From assembly GCA_947385785.1 (NCBI GenBank), contig CANDMH010000004.1:1-38082 (forward strand): a stretch of 38,082 bases of DNA, given 5' to 3'. Below are positions 1 to 8,385 of the stretch, one piece after another (position 1 is the first letter of the stretch; every line of letters starts with the position of its first letter). The notes below the pieces were generated by a model. The model worked only from the letters and a program-made list of their open reading frames with translations, did not search any database and was not told the origin of the DNA. Source of the DNA: an uncultured Lachnospiraceae bacterium. Its GTDB lineage: Bacteria > Bacillota > Clostridia > Lachnospirales > Lachnospiraceae. The position numbers and the translations under genes are program-made.

Positions 1-129
1 TCAGGGTGGTGCGGCCAAGCCTGCCCTGTAGGCTTTATGCATGGAGGTTTACTGTGAAAGTCATGTAACTCGCCTGCGGAAACCGCGCAGTTAAAATAGA
101 TAGAAAAGTGGAGAAGAAGGAATGCAGTT

Positions 130-840
130 ATGCTGGAAGTAATGGATTTAACGAAAAAGTACGGAAAGACTCTGGCGGCGGATCATATAGGGTTCACGGT
201 TCCGGACGGGCGGATTGGAATTCTGCTGGGGCCCAACGGGGCGGGTAAATCTACTGTGATCAAGAGCATTGCCGGGCTGCTGCGGTATAAAGGTGTGATC
301 CGGATTCAGGGACAGGATGCCGGAAGTCTGGAGGCGAAGCGGTGTTTCGCCTATGTGCCGGAGCTGCCTTATATGTACGATGCCCTGACGGTGAGGGAGC
401 ATATTGAATTTATAACCAGGGCTTATGGGGTGGCTGTTACGGAAGAAGAGGTGGAGCGCCTGCTTGGGCGGTTCGAATTGACGGATAAGCAGGAAAAACT
501 GGGGAATGAGCTTTCCAAGGGAATGATGCAGAAGGTCAGCATCTGCTGTGCCCTGGTCATTAAGCCCAGGGTCATTTTGCTGGACGAGCCTATGGTGGGT
601 CTGGATCCTGCGGCCATCAAGGAACTGAAAGAAGTGATCCTGGAACTGAAGGCGGATGGATGTACGGTTTTGATCAGCACTCACATGCTGGAGATGGTGA
701 AGGAGCTGTGGGATGTGACTTTTGTGATGGATAAAGGGCATATTGTCGGAACTTATCCCAGGGAGGCCGTGGCGGATGAGGATTTGGAGGCATTGTATTT
801 TTCCGTGACGGGGCAGACGGACAGAAAGGAAGGCATATAG
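130..840 (+). CDS. ABC transporter ATP-binding protein
   Basis: This is the 236-aa nucleotide-binding subunit of an ABC transporter, which hydrolyses ATP on the cytoplasmic face to drive the membrane partner encoded next. The Walker A motif GPNGAGKST lies at about residues 34-42, the signature is LSKGM (about 128-132, a common variant of LSGGQ), and Walker B with its catalytic Glu is VILLDEP (about 148-154), followed by the switch His in STHML. The length is normal for a stand-alone ATPase of the CcmA/multidrug type. The ATG is preceded by a purine-rich GAAGGA ribosome site. The stop is three bases before the next start, so the two genes are almost certainly translationally coupled. The substrate cannot be read from the sequence. 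Confidence 0.93.
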   Translation: MLEVMDLTKKYGKTLAADHIGFTVPDGRIGILLGPNGAGKSTVIKSIAGLLRYKGVIRIQGQDAGSLEAKRCFAYVPELPYMYDALTVREHIEFITRAYGVAVTEEEVERLLGRFELTDKQEKLGNELSKGMMQKVSICCALVIKPRVILLDEPMVGLDPAAIKELKEVILELKADGCTVLISTHMLEMVKELWDVTFVMDKGHIVGTYPREAVADEDLEALYFSVTGQTDRKEGI

Positions 841-843
841 GCC

Positions 844-2424
844 ATGGGGGCAGTGGGATATCTCTACCGAAGGATATTATACAACCGTATAAAGACAGCG
901 CTGCGAAAGCCGGTTACCTATTTTTATCTTGTGCTGATACTGTTTTATATGACGGCAGTCCCCATGTCGTTACGAATGACAGTGGAGACGCTGGGAGCGG
1001 ATTCTGCGGGAGGGCTGGTGACGGTGCTGACCGTATTTGCGCTCTGGACCATTCCGGCGAATCTGATTGCCTATTCCAAACGCAAAGGGCTGGTGTACAG
1101 GAACAGCGATGTGCACTTTTTGTTTCCGGCGCCGGTCAATCCCAAGCAGGTGCTGCTGTATGCACATTTGAGGACGCTGGTAATGCAGCTGATTTTGAAC
1201 CTTTTTGTCATTGTCTGCGGAAAGGTGCTGTTTCACGCGGAGGGCTGGAGGCTGGCCGTCTATTTTGTGTTTTCCATTTTCATCGAGAATCTGCTGGAGG
1301 GAAGCATCATGATGCTGCTCTACGGTTCCGAACATCTGGGGGAGAAGCAGAGAAGCCTGGTGGTGAAGTCGGCTTACGGGCTGGTCGGAATTCTGGTGCT
1401 GACGGGAATTCTGGCTTATTTCCGCGGGGGATTAAGCATGCAGACAGTGGCGGATTATCTGCACAGTGACCTGCTTCAGCTGGTTCCGGTCATCGGGTGG
1501 TATATTGCGGTGCTACACCTGTTGTTCCTGGGAGCCACTCCGGTGAATGTGGCGGGAACGATCTGCTACTTCCTGTCAGTAGCGGCGGCGCTGGCAGCGG
1601 CCTGGAAGATGAAATGTACAGGGGATTTCTATGAGGATGCCATGAAATTTGCCGAAGACTACGAGGAGGTGCTGGAGAGCCGCAGGCAGGGCAATACACA
1701 GAGACGGCTGGGCAGAAAGCAGAAATTCGGCAGAGCCAGGGTGAACTGGAACGGGTGCGGCGCCAGAGCTTTATTTTACAGACAGCTGCTGGAGTACAAG
1801 AAGAGCAGATATTTTATATTTGACGGCGGTACGGTGGTGGCTGTACTGGCAGGCGCGGCAGTGGCATATCTCTATCTTCGGGAAGGCGGCTTCGGCGCAT
1901 TGGAAATGTACGCCCCCTTTGTTCTTCCTGTCGTATCAGCCTATGTTATTTTTATCTTTACGGCTTTAAACGGGAAGTGGGCAAAGGAGCTTTTATCTCC
2001 TTATACCTATCTGATACCGGATACGGTTTTCAATAAACTGATTAACGCTACGGCGATGCAGCATATCCAGAGTCTGCTGAACGCCTGCCTGATTACGCTG
2101 CCGGGAGCCATTGCCATGAAACTCTCACCGCCTGTTACAGCACTGGCGATTGTATTTTATGTTGTTTTATCGGCAAACAAGCTGTACGCCCTTGCGGTGG
2201 CGGAAGCAGTGTGCGGCAGTACGCTGGGCAGGTTTGGCAGACAACTGCTGCAGATGCTGATCCAGGGTATGGCGGTGATGGCGGCAGTGATCGGAGGTGT
2301 GCTGGGGATGGCCGTTGGAGGTGTCATTCAGGCCTATGTGCTGATGGATGTGTTCCTGGTGCTGTTCACCATCATTTTCATGGTGATTGCCATGCTGAAT
2401 TTCTATAATATGGAGACAGTATAG
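844..2424 (+). CDS. putative ABC exporter membrane subunit
   Basis: This 526-aa polytopic membrane protein is the likely permease partner of the ATPase just upstream. Many hydrophobic helices alternate with short basic loops; a charged cytoplasmic stretch near residues 270-300 (EDYEEVLESRRQGNTQRR) splits the protein into two helix bundles. Overall layout, length and position behind a CcmA-like ATPase fit the putative ABC exporter family PF16962, which is common in Firmicutes. The start ATG lies only three bases after the ATPase stop, which argues for one operon and a fixed stoichiometry. Family membership is from recall of the pattern, not from a search, and no substrate is suggested. Confidence 0.8.
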   Translation: MGAVGYLYRRILYNRIKTALRKPVTYFYLVLILFYMTAVPMSLRMTVETLGADSAGGLVTVLTVFALWTIPANLIAYSKRKGLVYRNSDVHFLFPAPVNPKQVLLYAHLRTLVMQLILNLFVIVCGKVLFHAEGWRLAVYFVFSIFIENLLEGSIMMLLYGSEHLGEKQRSLVVKSAYGLVGILVLTGILAYFRGGLSMQTVADYLHSDLLQLVPVIGWYIAVLHLLFLGATPVNVAGTICYFLSVAAALAAAWKMKCTGDFYEDAMKFAEDYEEVLESRRQGNTQRRLGRKQKFGRARVNWNGCGARALFYRQLLEYKKSRYFIFDGGTVVAVLAGAAVAYLYLREGGFGALEMYAPFVLPVVSAYVIFIFTALNGKWAKELLSPYTYLIPDTVFNKLINATAMQHIQSLLNACLITLPGAIAMKLSPPVTALAIVFYVVLSANKLYALAVAEAVCGSTLGRFGRQLLQMLIQGMAVMAAVIGGVLGMAVGGVIQAYVLMDVFLVLFTIIFMVIAMLNFYNMETV

Positions 2425-2441
2425 TTCACAGCCCGACATCA

Positions 2442-2470
2442 TTGACTTTACCCAACCGGGATGATAAGAT
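2442..2470 (+). promoter_or_regulatory. sigma-A promoter of pyrF
   Basis: TTGACT (2442-2447) and TAAGAT (2465-2470) are separated by exactly 17 bases, and a TG dinucleotide one base before the -10 makes an extended -10 element. Transcription would start near 2477, leaving a leader of about 70 bases before pyrF. The leader contains a small GTACC/GGTAC palindrome but no recognisable PyrR-binding loop. The promoter shows that pyrF is not simply the third gene of the ABC operon. Confidence 0.7.
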
Positions 2471-2546
2471 GGGGACAGGAATTGTTCTGCCAGTACCTGG
2501 GTACCGGACGGGGATATGCGGAACTATAAATAAGAAGGGAGCAGCT

Positions 2547-3518
2547 ATGATTAACAAATTGATATCGAAGATTCGTAAAACCAATGCACCCATCGTGGCA
2601 GGTCTGGATCCCATGATGAAATATGTACCGGAGCATATCCGGAAAGCGGCTTTTGCGGAGTACGGCGAGACGCTGGAAGGTGCGGCGGAGGCCATATGGC
2701 AGTACAACAAGGGAATTGTGGATGCCATCTATGATCTGGTGCCTGCGGTGAAGCCCCAGATCGCCATGTATGAGCAGTTCGGAATCCCGGGAATGACTGC
2801 CTTTCAGAAGACGGTGGATTACTGCAGGGAGAAGGATCTGGTGGTCATCGGGGATGTGAAGCGCGGAGATATCGGCTCCACCTCCGAGGCTTACGCAGTG
2901 GGCCATCTGGGAAAGGTACAGGTGGGAAGCCATTCCTTCAGCGCATTCGGTGAGGATTTTGCAACAGTGAATCCTTATCTTGGCTCTGACGGGGTGAAGC
3001 CGTTCCTGAAGGTGTGCGCGGAGGAGAAGAAAGGTATCTTTGTGTTGGTCAAGACCTCCAATCCCAGCAGTGGGGAGCTGCAGGATCTTCTGGTGAAGGC
3101 GGCAGCCGGAGCGGAGACGCCGGTAGAAAATGCTGACAGGCCGCTGTATGAGGTTGTGGGCAGGTATGTTGCGGAGTGGGGAGAGCAGTACATGCCGGAG
3201 GAAGGTTCCTATAGCTATGTGGGAGCCGTGGTGGGCGCCACCTACCCGGAACAGGGGAAAATCCTGCGGAAGATGATGCCGAAGGCCTTCATTCTGGTAC
3301 CCGGTTACGGAGCCCAGGGCGGAAAAGGTGCGGATCTGGTACATTTCTTTAACGAGGACGGCCTGGGAGCAATCATCAATTCTTCCAGAGGAATCATTGC
3401 GGCGTATCAGCAGGAGAAGTATGCACGCTTCGGAGAGCAGGGCTATGCGGACGCTTCCAGGGCGGCAGTGCTGGATATGAAAGAAGACATTGCGGCGGCA
3501 CTGGAGCAGCGCGGTTAG
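2547..3518 (+). CDS. pyrF: orotidine 5'-phosphate decarboxylase
   Basis: This enzyme converts orotidine 5'-monophosphate to UMP, the last step of de novo pyrimidine synthesis, in the cytoplasm. The 323-aa protein has the active-site signature of the longer type-2 subfamily: GDVKRGDIGST at about 102-112, with Asp103, Lys105 and Asp108 as the catalytic charged network, plus GLDPMMK near the N-terminus. The start is the ATG at 2547, behind GGGAG with 6-base spacing. An upstream in-frame extension to 2442 exists but overlaps the -35 box of the gene's own promoter, so it is rejected. The gene lies 11 kb from pyrB/pyrI and on the other strand, so pyrimidine genes are scattered in this genome. Confidence 0.95.
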   Translation: MINKLISKIRKTNAPIVAGLDPMMKYVPEHIRKAAFAEYGETLEGAAEAIWQYNKGIVDAIYDLVPAVKPQIAMYEQFGIPGMTAFQKTVDYCREKDLVVIGDVKRGDIGSTSEAYAVGHLGKVQVGSHSFSAFGEDFATVNPYLGSDGVKPFLKVCAEEKKGIFVLVKTSNPSSGELQDLLVKAAAGAETPVENADRPLYEVVGRYVAEWGEQYMPEEGSYSYVGAVVGATYPEQGKILRKMMPKAFILVPGYGAQGGKGADLVHFFNEDGLGAIINSSRGIIAAYQQEKYARFGEQGYADASRAAVLDMKEDIAAALEQRG

Positions 3519-3821
3519 GCGTTCGGAATATCGATATCTTCCGTTTTGGCTTTAGCTACTTAGCCACAAAATCTTTTGCAAAACGGCAATATTTTGGCTC
3601 CGGCTTATCCGGGTTAGGAATTGTTGAAAAATAATAAGGTCTGAAACGATACGGATTTCATAGCGTTTCAGAAAACTTTAATATTCAGTTTATTGACAAT
3701 CGTTTAATAATGGTACAAAATAGAATACAGCAGGCTTTCACATGGAGAAGGAGAAAAAGGGCTGGCAGAGCGTCGGCCCGTATTTCCATGTCCTGGAAGG
3801 CTCGGAAAGGATGGATTGGAA
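3519..3821. other. 303-base gene-free gap with two inverted repeats
   Basis: No coding sequence is seen. CCGTTTTG (3541-3548) pairs with CAAAACGG (3579-3586), with GGCT/AGCC nested inside; this may be the pyrF 3' end, but no T-run follows. A second inverted repeat has 12-base arms with one mismatch (3640-3651 and 3661-3672, core TCTGAAACG/CGTTTCAGA) around a 9-base loop. It ends 20 bases before the -35 box of the CobW-type gene, which is a place for an operator. It does not match the Zur consensus as I know it. Confidence 0.5.
3693..3721 (+). promoter_or_regulatory. putative promoter of the CobW-type gene
   Basis: A perfect -35 box TTGACA (3693-3698) is followed after 17 bases by CAAAAT (3716-3721), a weak -10; TAGAAT at 3721-3726 is an alternative with long spacing. 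The strong -35 with a weak -10 would fit a regulated promoter. An inverted repeat lies directly upstream (3640-3672). Confidence 0.45.
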
Positions 3822-5066
3822 ATGACAAAAATAGATGTATTTTCCGGATTTCTGGGAGCGGGCAAAACCACTCTGATTAAGAAGCTGTTGAAGGAAGTGC
3901 TGGACGGAAGTAAGACGGTGCTGATCGAGAACGAGTTCGGCGAGATCGGCATCGACGGAGGTTTCCTGAAGGAATCGGGCATCGAGATCAAGGAGATGAA
4001 TTCAGGCTGTATCTGCTGCTCCCTGGTGGGAGATTTCGGCACATCTCTGAAAGAGGTGATTGCGACTTATGCGCCTGAGCGTATTCTGATTGAGCCCTCC
4101 GGCGTAGGAAAACTGTCCGATGTGCTGAGGGCAGTGGAAAATGTGGCGGCTGATCTGGATGTGCAGGTGAACAGCGCGGTAGCTGTAGTGGATGCCTCTA
4201 AAGCGAAGATGTATATTAAGAATTTCGGTGAGTTCTTTATCAATCAGATTGAATATGCGGGGACGATTCTGCTGACCAGAACCGATAAGGTCAGCGCGGA
4301 AAAGCTGCAGGAGAGTGTGAAGCTGGTGAGGGAACATAATGACAAGGCTGTCATTATTACTACGCCTCTGGATGAACTGGAAGGAAAAGCAGTGTTGGAA
4401 ACCATAGAGGGTGCGGATACCCTGGAAGATATGATGAAGGAAATGCTGGAGCACGCGAAGGAAGAGCATCACCATCATCACGATGGAGAGTGCTGTGAAC
4501 ACAACCATGATGAGGAAGACCATGAGCATCGTCACGACGGAGAGTGCTGTGAACACCACCATGATGAGGAAGACCATGAGCATCATCACGACGGAGAGTG
4601 CTGTGAGCATCATCATGAGGGAGAGGGCCATGACCACCATGGCGAGGAAGAACACGGCCACCACCATGACGGACATCATCATGAAGAGGAAGGCCATGGC
4701 CATCACCACGATGGAGAGAGCCATGAGCATCACCATCATGATGGAGAATGTGGCTGTCATGATCATCATCATGACCACCATGGGCACCACCATGCAGACG
4801 AGGTTTTCACCAGCTGGGGGAAGGAATCGCCTGCCAAATTTACCAGCGGGAAGATTGAAAGCATCCTGACAGCCCTGGACAGCGGCGCATATGGCAATAT
4901 TCTCCGGGCAAAGGGAATGGTTCCTTCGGAGGACGGAACATGGGTTTATTTTGACTATGTTCCCGAGGAGCATGATATCAGGACAGGAAAGCCGGCGGTA
5001 ACCGGAAAATTCTGTGTGATAGGCGCGGAGTTAAAAGAGGATAAGCTGGAGGAGCTGTTTCGTTGA
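3822..5066 (+). CDS. CobW/COG0523 GTPase with His-rich metal-binding insert
   Basis: This is a 414-aa P-loop GTPase of the COG0523 family, whose members act as metallochaperones, often for zinc, delivering metal to client enzymes in the cytoplasm. The G1 loop GFLGAGKTT (about 9-17), the metal-binding CxCC in SGCICCS (about 61-67), the EPSG switch region (91-94) and the base-binding motif TRTD (152-155) are all present. Residues 211-325 are an unusual low-complexity insert with nearly 50 His plus CC pairs, including near-repeats of 18 aa built on DGECCEHHHDEEDHEH. A C-terminal CobW_C domain follows (about 326-414). The start is taken as ATG 3822 behind AAGG; an in-frame TTG at 3816 is less likely. 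The neighbour at 5430 belongs to the same superfamily. The exact metal is not decided by the sequence. Confidence 0.92.
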   Translation: MTKIDVFSGFLGAGKTTLIKKLLKEVLDGSKTVLIENEFGEIGIDGGFLKESGIEIKEMNSGCICCSLVGDFGTSLKEVIATYAPERILIEPSGVGKLSDVLRAVENVAADLDVQVNSAVAVVDASKAKMYIKNFGEFFINQIEYAGTILLTRTDKVSAEKLQESVKLVREHNDKAVIITTPLDELEGKAVLETIEGADTLEDMMKEMLEHAKEEHHHHHDGECCEHNHDEEDHEHRHDGECCEHHHDEEDHEHHHDGECCEHHHEGEGHDHHGEEEHGHHHDGHHHEEEGHGHHHDGESHEHHHHDGECGCHDHHHDHHGHHHADEVFTSWGKESPAKFTSGKIESILTALDSGAYGNILRAKGMVPSEDGTWVYFDYVPEEHDIRTGKPAVTGKFCVIGAELKEDKLEELFR

Positions 5067-5094
5067 CGACAGGCTCTGATGAGTATATAATCTG

Positions 5095-5293
5095 TGCACA
5101 TAGTATAATATGACCATATTCCTGGCATGAAACGGCCGAATGGCCATTTTGCCATGTGTGTTGCTTTGCACATGCTACAATATGACCATATTCCCGGCAT
5201 GAAACGGCCGAATGGCCATCTTGCCATGTGCGTTGCTTTGCACATGCTATAATGTGACCATATTCCCGGCATGAAACGGCCGAATGGCCATCT
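5095..5293. repeat. 72-bp tandem repeat, about 2.75 copies
   Basis: Units start at 5095, 5167 and 5239 with an exact 72-base period; the third stops after about 55 bases. Each unit runs from TGCACAT through a TATAAT-like box (TATAAT, TACAAT, TATAAT), GACCATATTC, GGCATGAAA and the GGCC-GAAT-GGCC palindrome, and the first two end in TTGCTT. Units 2 and 3 differ at only a few bases. ATGGC/GCCAT arms give a further small hairpin. The third unit's TGCTATAAT is an extended -10. The array fills the gap between the two COG0523-type genes. It encodes nothing evident. Confidence 0.9.
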
Positions 5294-5429
5294 TTTAACA
5301 GGCGGCAGGGATATCGAAATATGTTGCCATAAGCTTGGCATGAAAAGTGGAAGATTCGTCATGCCATGGGTATGGTAAGGTGTGTATCTGTGCCGCTTTG
5401 AGTACTTGAATCGGAAAGGCGAGATAAAG

Positions 5430-6362
5430 ATGAAACCTGTATATGTGATTAACGGTTTTCTGGAGAGCGGGAAGACGCAGTTTATCTGTTTTACTCTGGC
5501 GCAGAGCTATTTTCAGGTCAGGGGCAAGACACTGCTGATTCTCTGCGAGGAAGGAGAAGAGGAATACGACCCCGCGCTGTTGAAAAAAAGCCGCACAGAG
5601 GTGGAGCTGATTGAGCGGGAAGAGGATTTCAATCCGGCAAACCTGACGGCTCTGGAGAAGCGTCACAAGCCTGAGCGTATCATTATAGAGTATAATGGTA
5701 TGTGGAATTACAAAAATGTAAAGCTTCCCTGGTATTGGACCATAGAGCAGCAGATTACCACGATAGACGGTTCTACGTTCCCCATGTATTACACTAATAT
5801 GCGTTCCCTTCTGGCTGAGATGATCCGCAAATCCGAGATGATCATCTTTAACCGCTGCGATACGGTCAGGGAGCAGCTGAATTCCTACAAGAGAAATATC
5901 AAGGCGGTAAATCCCAACGCGGATGTCATCTTCGAAGATTCCAAGGGTGAGATTGACGAGATCTTTGAGGAGGATTTGCCCTACGACCTGAGCCAGCCCA
6001 TCATCGACCTGGACAATGAAGGATACGGAATCTGGTACCTGGATTCCATGGATCACCTGGAGAGGTATGAGGGAAAGACTCTGCGGTTTGTGGCCATGGT
6101 GCTGAAACCGGAGCAGTTTCCCAGGGGGTATTTCGTGCCTGGGCGCATGGCCATGACCTGCTGTGCGGATGATATGGCTTTTCTGGGGTATGCCTGCGAA
6201 TATGCGGGGGTGGACGAGCTGAAGCAGAAGGAGTGGGTGAAGGTGACCGCCAGAGTGGCAAAGGAATACTGGGCGGATTACAAGGGCGAAGGCCCGATTC
6301 TGCATGCCGTCAGCGTGGAGAAAACCAAAGCGCCCAAAGAAACGGTCATCAGTTTTTCATGA
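5430..6362 (+). CDS. COG0523-like GTPase fused to a YcgQ/TIGR03943-like domain
   Basis: This 310-aa protein begins with a CobW-type P-loop, NGFLESGKTQ (about 8-17), and has a base-recognition motif NRCD (141-144) and an E-x-N-G stretch (87-90) where COG0523 proteins have EPSG. It lacks the CxCC metal site. After residue 215 comes a separate beta-rich domain with GRMAMTCCADDMAFLG (238-253), resembling the C-terminal part of the YcgQ/TIGR03943 (DUF1980) proteins that partner YcgR permeases; this link is inferred from the GR...TCC...D pattern only. The start is the ATG at 5430 behind GGAAAGG; the in-frame upstream GTG at 5382 has no ribosome site. It follows the His-rich CobW-type gene in the same direction, suggesting a shared role in metal homeostasis. 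It could be a non-metal-binding regulator of its neighbour. Confidence 0.75.
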   Translation: MKPVYVINGFLESGKTQFICFTLAQSYFQVRGKTLLILCEEGEEEYDPALLKKSRTEVELIEREEDFNPANLTALEKRHKPERIIIEYNGMWNYKNVKLPWYWTIEQQITTIDGSTFPMYYTNMRSLLAEMIRKSEMIIFNRCDTVREQLNSYKRNIKAVNPNADVIFEDSKGEIDEIFEEDLPYDLSQPIIDLDNEGYGIWYLDSMDHLERYEGKTLRFVAMVLKPEQFPRGYFVPGRMAMTCCADDMAFLGYACEYAGVDELKQKEWVKVTARVAKEYWADYKGEGPILHAVSVEKTKAPKETVISFS

Positions 6363-6480
6363 GAAGCATATAGGAGTGCCGGGAAAGTAAACTTTTCATA
6401 ACGACAGGATGTAAATAAAGCTTCCGATTGCAGAAAAAGGCGCGGGAGGAAGCGCCCAGGCATACTACGGAGATTTTGAA

Positions 6481-7254
6481 ATGGAGAAGAATTCCGACGA
6501 GAAAGAAATACAGCAGCTGAAAAACCGTTTTCACGACCTGGCAGACAAGTCTTTCCGGCAGGGCGTCTATACTTTTACCGGTTTTCTCGGATTAAGCGAA
6601 CAGGATTTATTCTGGCAGGAGGAAAAGGGATTAAAATATGCAGGCTATAGGCTAAACGGAGGGTATGAGGGCGCGGAGCGGGTTCTGATTCGTTTCGGCA
6701 GTCCGGAGGAACTGGGATACGAAACGGAATTTCCCATTGCCTGTATCCGAATTGCGCCTCTTGCACGGAAGTTTGCGGACGAGCTGTCTCACAGGGATTT
6801 CCTGGGAGCGCTGATGAACCTGGGGATTGAGAGAAGTACTATGGGTGATATCAAAGTTGCGGATGATGAGGCGTTTCTTTTTTGCCTGGATTCCATTTCT
6901 GATTTTATCTGCGGGAATCTGGCGCAGGTGAAGCATACCAGTGTGAAATGCAGCATTGCTGAGGACATTGGGCAGCTTCCAAAGGAGGAGCCGGTTTCCG
7001 TGAACCTGCATGTGCCTTCCCTGCGGGCGGATGCGGTGCTGGCCAGAGTCTATGATCTGTCCCGAGAGAAAAGCATTGCGCTTTTTCAGGCCGGGAAGGT
7101 GTACATAAACGGCCGCCGTTGCGAGAATAATTCCCGCCAGCTGAAAGCCGGGGAGACGGTAAACGCCAGGGGATTCGGGAAATTTACGCTGTCGGGAGAG
7201 CCCAGAGAGACCAGAAAGGGGAGGCTTACGGTGGAAGCGGAAGTGTTCCGTTGA
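6481..7254 (+). CDS. ylmH: YlmH-type S4-domain RNA-binding protein
   Basis: This 257-aa protein has the YlmH layout: an N-terminal domain with FTGFLGLSEQ (about 33-42), a central domain with HRDFLGALMNLGIERSTMGDI (about 104-124), and a C-terminal S4 RNA-binding domain from about residue 183 (LRADAVLARVYDLSREKS... VYINGRR). In Bacillus subtilis YlmH is involved in ribosome-associated quality control on stalled 50S subunits. Its length equals the family norm. A GGAG ribosome site sits 8 bases before ATG. It usually lies in the sepF-ylmG-divIVA cluster; here it stands alone between a metallochaperone and a hydrolase. A GGCGC/GCGCC hairpin lies just upstream (about 6439-6462). Confidence 0.9.
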   Translation: MEKNSDEKEIQQLKNRFHDLADKSFRQGVYTFTGFLGLSEQDLFWQEEKGLKYAGYRLNGGYEGAERVLIRFGSPEELGYETEFPIACIRIAPLARKFADELSHRDFLGALMNLGIERSTMGDIKVADDEAFLFCLDSISDFICGNLAQVKHTSVKCSIAEDIGQLPKEEPVSVNLHVPSLRADAVLARVYDLSREKSIALFQAGKVYINGRRCENNSRQLKAGETVNARGFGKFTLSGEPRETRKGRLTVEAEVFR

Positions 7255-7336
7255 TGTGATTATGATATTCTGAGTCAGGTGTATATCTGCGATATAGTTT
7301 AGAGTAAAAATAGAAAACAGAGAGGATATCAGGATA

Positions 7337-8341
7337 GTGAACTTTAAAGATGAAATGAAAAGATATGATGCAGATGCCCTTAGTGTTGCGGTAATTCGTA
7401 ATTATCAAATTGCGGAGACAATCACGGAAGGAAACAATGTAACAGCTCATACAAGGTTTCAGGCTGCTTCTATCAGCAAGATGGTTTTTACTTTATCGGT
7501 GCTGTGTCTGGTTGCTGGCAACAAAATATCTTTGGAGGATGACATAAATCAATACCTTGGTGACATATGCCTGCAAAACGCTGTCGGTTTGCCTGCGAGA
7601 GCGACCATAAGACAAATTTTGTCTCACACGGCAGGCTTTGGTGTTCATGGCTTTGCGGGATATGGGCATGACGTTAAACTCCCAACGACGGAACAGATTA
7701 TTTCAGGCGAGCCGCCCTGTAATTCTCCCAAAGTAGTACAGGAGTACATGCCGGGAGAGCATTGGGTCTATTCTGGCGGTGGATTTATGATACTACAAAA
7801 ATACATAGAAAATATCGTCAGGATGCCTTTTGAAGATTTTATGGAGCAAACAGTTCTGCTTCCGCTTGATATGGTGGACAGTACCTTCAGGCAGGACATT
7901 ACCGGGAATATTGTGGAAGGGTATCCTTTAAATCGTACACCCTTTCCGGATGGACATAATCTTATGCCGGAGCAGGCTGCTGCCGGTTTATGGACTACTG
8001 CTTCAGACCTTGCCAGATTTGGTATCCATCTTCAAAATATCCTGAGGGGAAAATCGGGATTGATTCCTCAGGCACTTGTGCAGGAGATGATTCGTCCGCA
8101 ACATGATGATATCCTGGACATGGAGAATACGCATTGTAAAACCGGTCTGGGCTGCTATTTGAAGTATATTCATGATGAAGCATATTTCGGCCATTCAGGC
8201 AGTAATTTTGGTTACAAATCGCGAATGAATTTTTCTGTTCTGAACGGAAACGGCTGCTGTGTGCTGGTTAACTCTGATGCTGCGGCTCCTTTGATTGACA
8301 AGATACAGGATTTTTTCCTGAATGAAGGGAAAACGGCATAA
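7337..8341 (+). CDS. class-C beta-lactamase-fold serine hydrolase
   Basis: This 334-aa protein belongs to the beta-lactamase/penicillin-binding-protein-like family PF00144. The nucleophile motif SxxK is S45-I-S-K48, the tyrosine motif is Y145-S-G, and the third motif is H286-S-G. Such proteins include esterases, D-aminopeptidases and peptidoglycan peptidases; the sequence does not discriminate, and no beta-lactamase activity is implied. I see no signal peptide, so a cytoplasmic location is likely. The annotated start is GTG 7337 behind AGGATA; ATG 7355 is an alternative. Codon use is visibly more A/T-rich than in the flanking genes (ATA, TTA and AAT are frequent), consistent with acquisition by transfer. 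There is no obvious operon partner. Confidence 0.85.
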   Translation: MNFKDEMKRYDADALSVAVIRNYQIAETITEGNNVTAHTRFQAASISKMVFTLSVLCLVAGNKISLEDDINQYLGDICLQNAVGLPARATIRQILSHTAGFGVHGFAGYGHDVKLPTTEQIISGEPPCNSPKVVQEYMPGEHWVYSGGGFMILQKYIENIVRMPFEDFMEQTVLLPLDMVDSTFRQDITGNIVEGYPLNRTPFPDGHNLMPEQAAAGLWTTASDLARFGIHLQNILRGKSGLIPQALVQEMIRPQHDDILDMENTHCKTGLGCYLKYIHDEAYFGHSGSNFGYKSRMNFSVLNGNGCCVLVNSDAAAPLIDKIQDFFLNEGKTA

Positions 8342-8385
8342 AGGCTCCGGCCTTACAATTCATAAATAATGTGCGAGAGGTTTCT

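Noticed and set aside
1..68. Possible 3' end of an upstream gene
   Set aside because: One frame is open from base 3 to a TAA at 66-68 and another to a TGA at 55-57, but neither short peptide is recognisable.
4002..4973. Minus-strand Met/Val-rich frame opposite the CobW-type gene
   Set aside because: It is the antisense shadow of the His-rich repeat (CAT/CAC read as ATG/GTG).
5095..5293. 72-bp repeats as a CRISPR array
   Set aside because: The whole 72-base unit is repeated; there are no unique spacers and no cas genes.
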